Part shown: piece by piece, positions 63,390-64,000 of the stretch | Layout of the letters: each line of letters begins with the position of its first letter | How positions within the stretch are numbered: the stretch's first letter is position 1 | Assembly (NCBI GenBank): GCA_002245855.1 | Contig: NOUX01000007.1 | Location: 124,001 to 188,000, forward strand | Origin: Sphingobacterium cellulitidis | GTDB taxonomy: Bacteria; Bacteroidota; Bacteroidia; Sphingobacteriales; Sphingobacteriaceae | Direction: 5' to 3' | DNA: 64,000 nt | Made by a program: the position numbers and the translations under genes | The notes under the pieces: generated by a model | Database searches by the model: none | The model's input: only the letters and a program-made list of their open reading frames with translations | What the model was told of the DNA's origin: nothing

Positions 63390-64000
63390 TTACAATGATT
63401 TAATCCAGCTTGCCAAATCTTTCATTAATTCACTGTTTATTGTTTCTTCAATTTCTGAATATTCCCCTACTGCTCCAGTTTTAGCATTTTGGAATAAATG
63501 GTTGAAACTTGGGTAAATCTTCAACTGGTCCTTTTTATTTTTTGGAAGGTTCTTGTTCAAACTTTCCATATTCTCTGTTGCCGGAACCTGAATATCCTTG
63601 CCCCCAAAAGCAGCAAATACTGGAATCTTTATTTTCTGGATAAATGGAACAGGATCTATTTTGATAAAATGTCGAAACCATGGAGTAACCAATGCTCCGA
63701 TTTGGTCTGCACCTTCCATATTCTGACTACCATTCACCGATTTTAAATTATTACGAATCGCATCAAAGGCTTGGTCACTCGGTAAATCAGAAGCCATAAT
63801 CTCATAATTCCTTTTTATCATGGCCAATTCATCAGGAGAAATAGTCTTCCCTAGTGATTTCATCACCGCAGCATTTTGCAATAACATTAAGGAATCCATC
63901 GGAATCGTTGGACCAGCCAAAGTCACAATAAAATTTAATCCACTCGTTTGCTGGCCAGCCAAGATACTCGCGATCAAGCCCCCTTCACTGTGTCCAATAA
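63390..64000 (-). CDS. Alpha/beta hydrolase (5' end cut by window edge)
   Basis: The frame is open from the window edge to the stop at 63390, about 203 residues. The nucleophile elbow GHSEGG (IGHSEGGLIAS) is at the very edge. The acid region is FGGKDIQVPATENM and the catalytic histidine lies in FNHLFQ near the C-terminus. The 85-175 region between them is a helical cap (IKRNYEIMASDLPSDQAFDAI and on). It looks like the serine hydrolase of the BAAT/dienelactone hydrolase-like group. N-terminus and signal are off the window. Substrate unknown. Confidence 0.88.
   Translation of the reverse strand, partial: IGHSEGGLIASILAGQQTSGLNFIVTLAGPTIPMDSLMLLQNAAVMKSLGKTISPDELAMIKRNYEIMASDLPSDQAFDAIRNNLKSVNGSQNMEGADQIGALVTPWFRHFIKIDPVPFIQKIKIPVFAAFGGKDIQVPATENMESLNKNLPKNKKDQLKIYPSFNHLFQNAKTGAVGEYSEIEETINSELMKDLASWIKSL

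Overview
The window looks like chromosome of a low-GC Bacteroidetes, most likely a member of the Sphingobacteriaceae (Sphingobacterium/Pedobacter group). The grounds are a SusC/SusD pair, GH95 and GH29 fucosidases, a FadL-type porin paired with a GDSL lipoprotein, a single-chain eukaryote-type glycyl-tRNA synthetase, a three-subunit sdhCAB operon, and promoters of the Bacteroidetes form TAnnTTTG with few Shine-Dalgarno sites. I see no rRNA, tRNA, CRISPR array, phage or insertion sequence. Most of it is core chromosome; the genus is inference.

Layout. 1-5.4 kb: truncated HAD phosphatase, an odd 11-bp-period repeat, then an FAH-family hydrolase, M23 peptidase, bcp and glyS. 5.5-12.5 kb (minus): 7TM-AraC regulator and lipoprotein, then a GH29-GH95 fucosidase operon. 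12.8-17.8 kb: metZ, tpx, FadL porin plus SGNH lipoprotein, OsmC. 17.8-23.6 kb (minus): a tightly packed operon of LolD-like ATPase, lone pre-ATP-grasp-like protein, HAD-like protein with an altered nucleophile and two S41 protease lipoproteins, followed by a LacI regulator. 23.7-27.3 kb: sucC, hemL and a His-rich lipoprotein; hemL and the lipoprotein gene are bracketed by two unusual heptad-repeat palindromes. 27.5-30.9 kb (minus): arginine operon GNAT-argG-argC with a long leader that holds an arginine-rich small ORF. 31-41 kb: oligopeptidase B, subtilase, nth, recA, Tat metallophosphatase, ABC exporter pair. 41-45 kb (minus): pruA, sod, tadA, csaA, CsbD-like protein. 45-53 kb: PorT-like barrel, sdhCAB and a 1252-residue NtrY-like histidine kinase. 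53-64 kb: coiled-coil membrane protein, gmd, lipocalin-like lipoprotein, small TM protein plus flippase plus SDR, SusC-SusD, and a truncated alpha/beta hydrolase.

How the genes work together. Central metabolism is well represented: sucC and sdhCAB in the TCA cycle, pruA feeding glutamate, hemL using glutamyl-tRNA-derived semialdehyde, and the arg genes using glutamate. Envelope functions are spread between them: fucosidases, SusCD, FadL, proteases and gmd. Peroxide and superoxide defence is scattered (bcp, tpx, sod, OsmC).

The best candidates for undescribed biology are mostly non-coding. They are the heptad-armed palindromes at 24954-25089 and 27372-27530, the phased 11-bp repeat at 730-816, the Arg-rich leader ORF with an internal terminator in the arg operon, and start codons sitting 3-6 nt after a TAnnTTTG box. 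Among proteins, the lolD-preATPgrasp-HAD-S41-S41 operon is the least explained.
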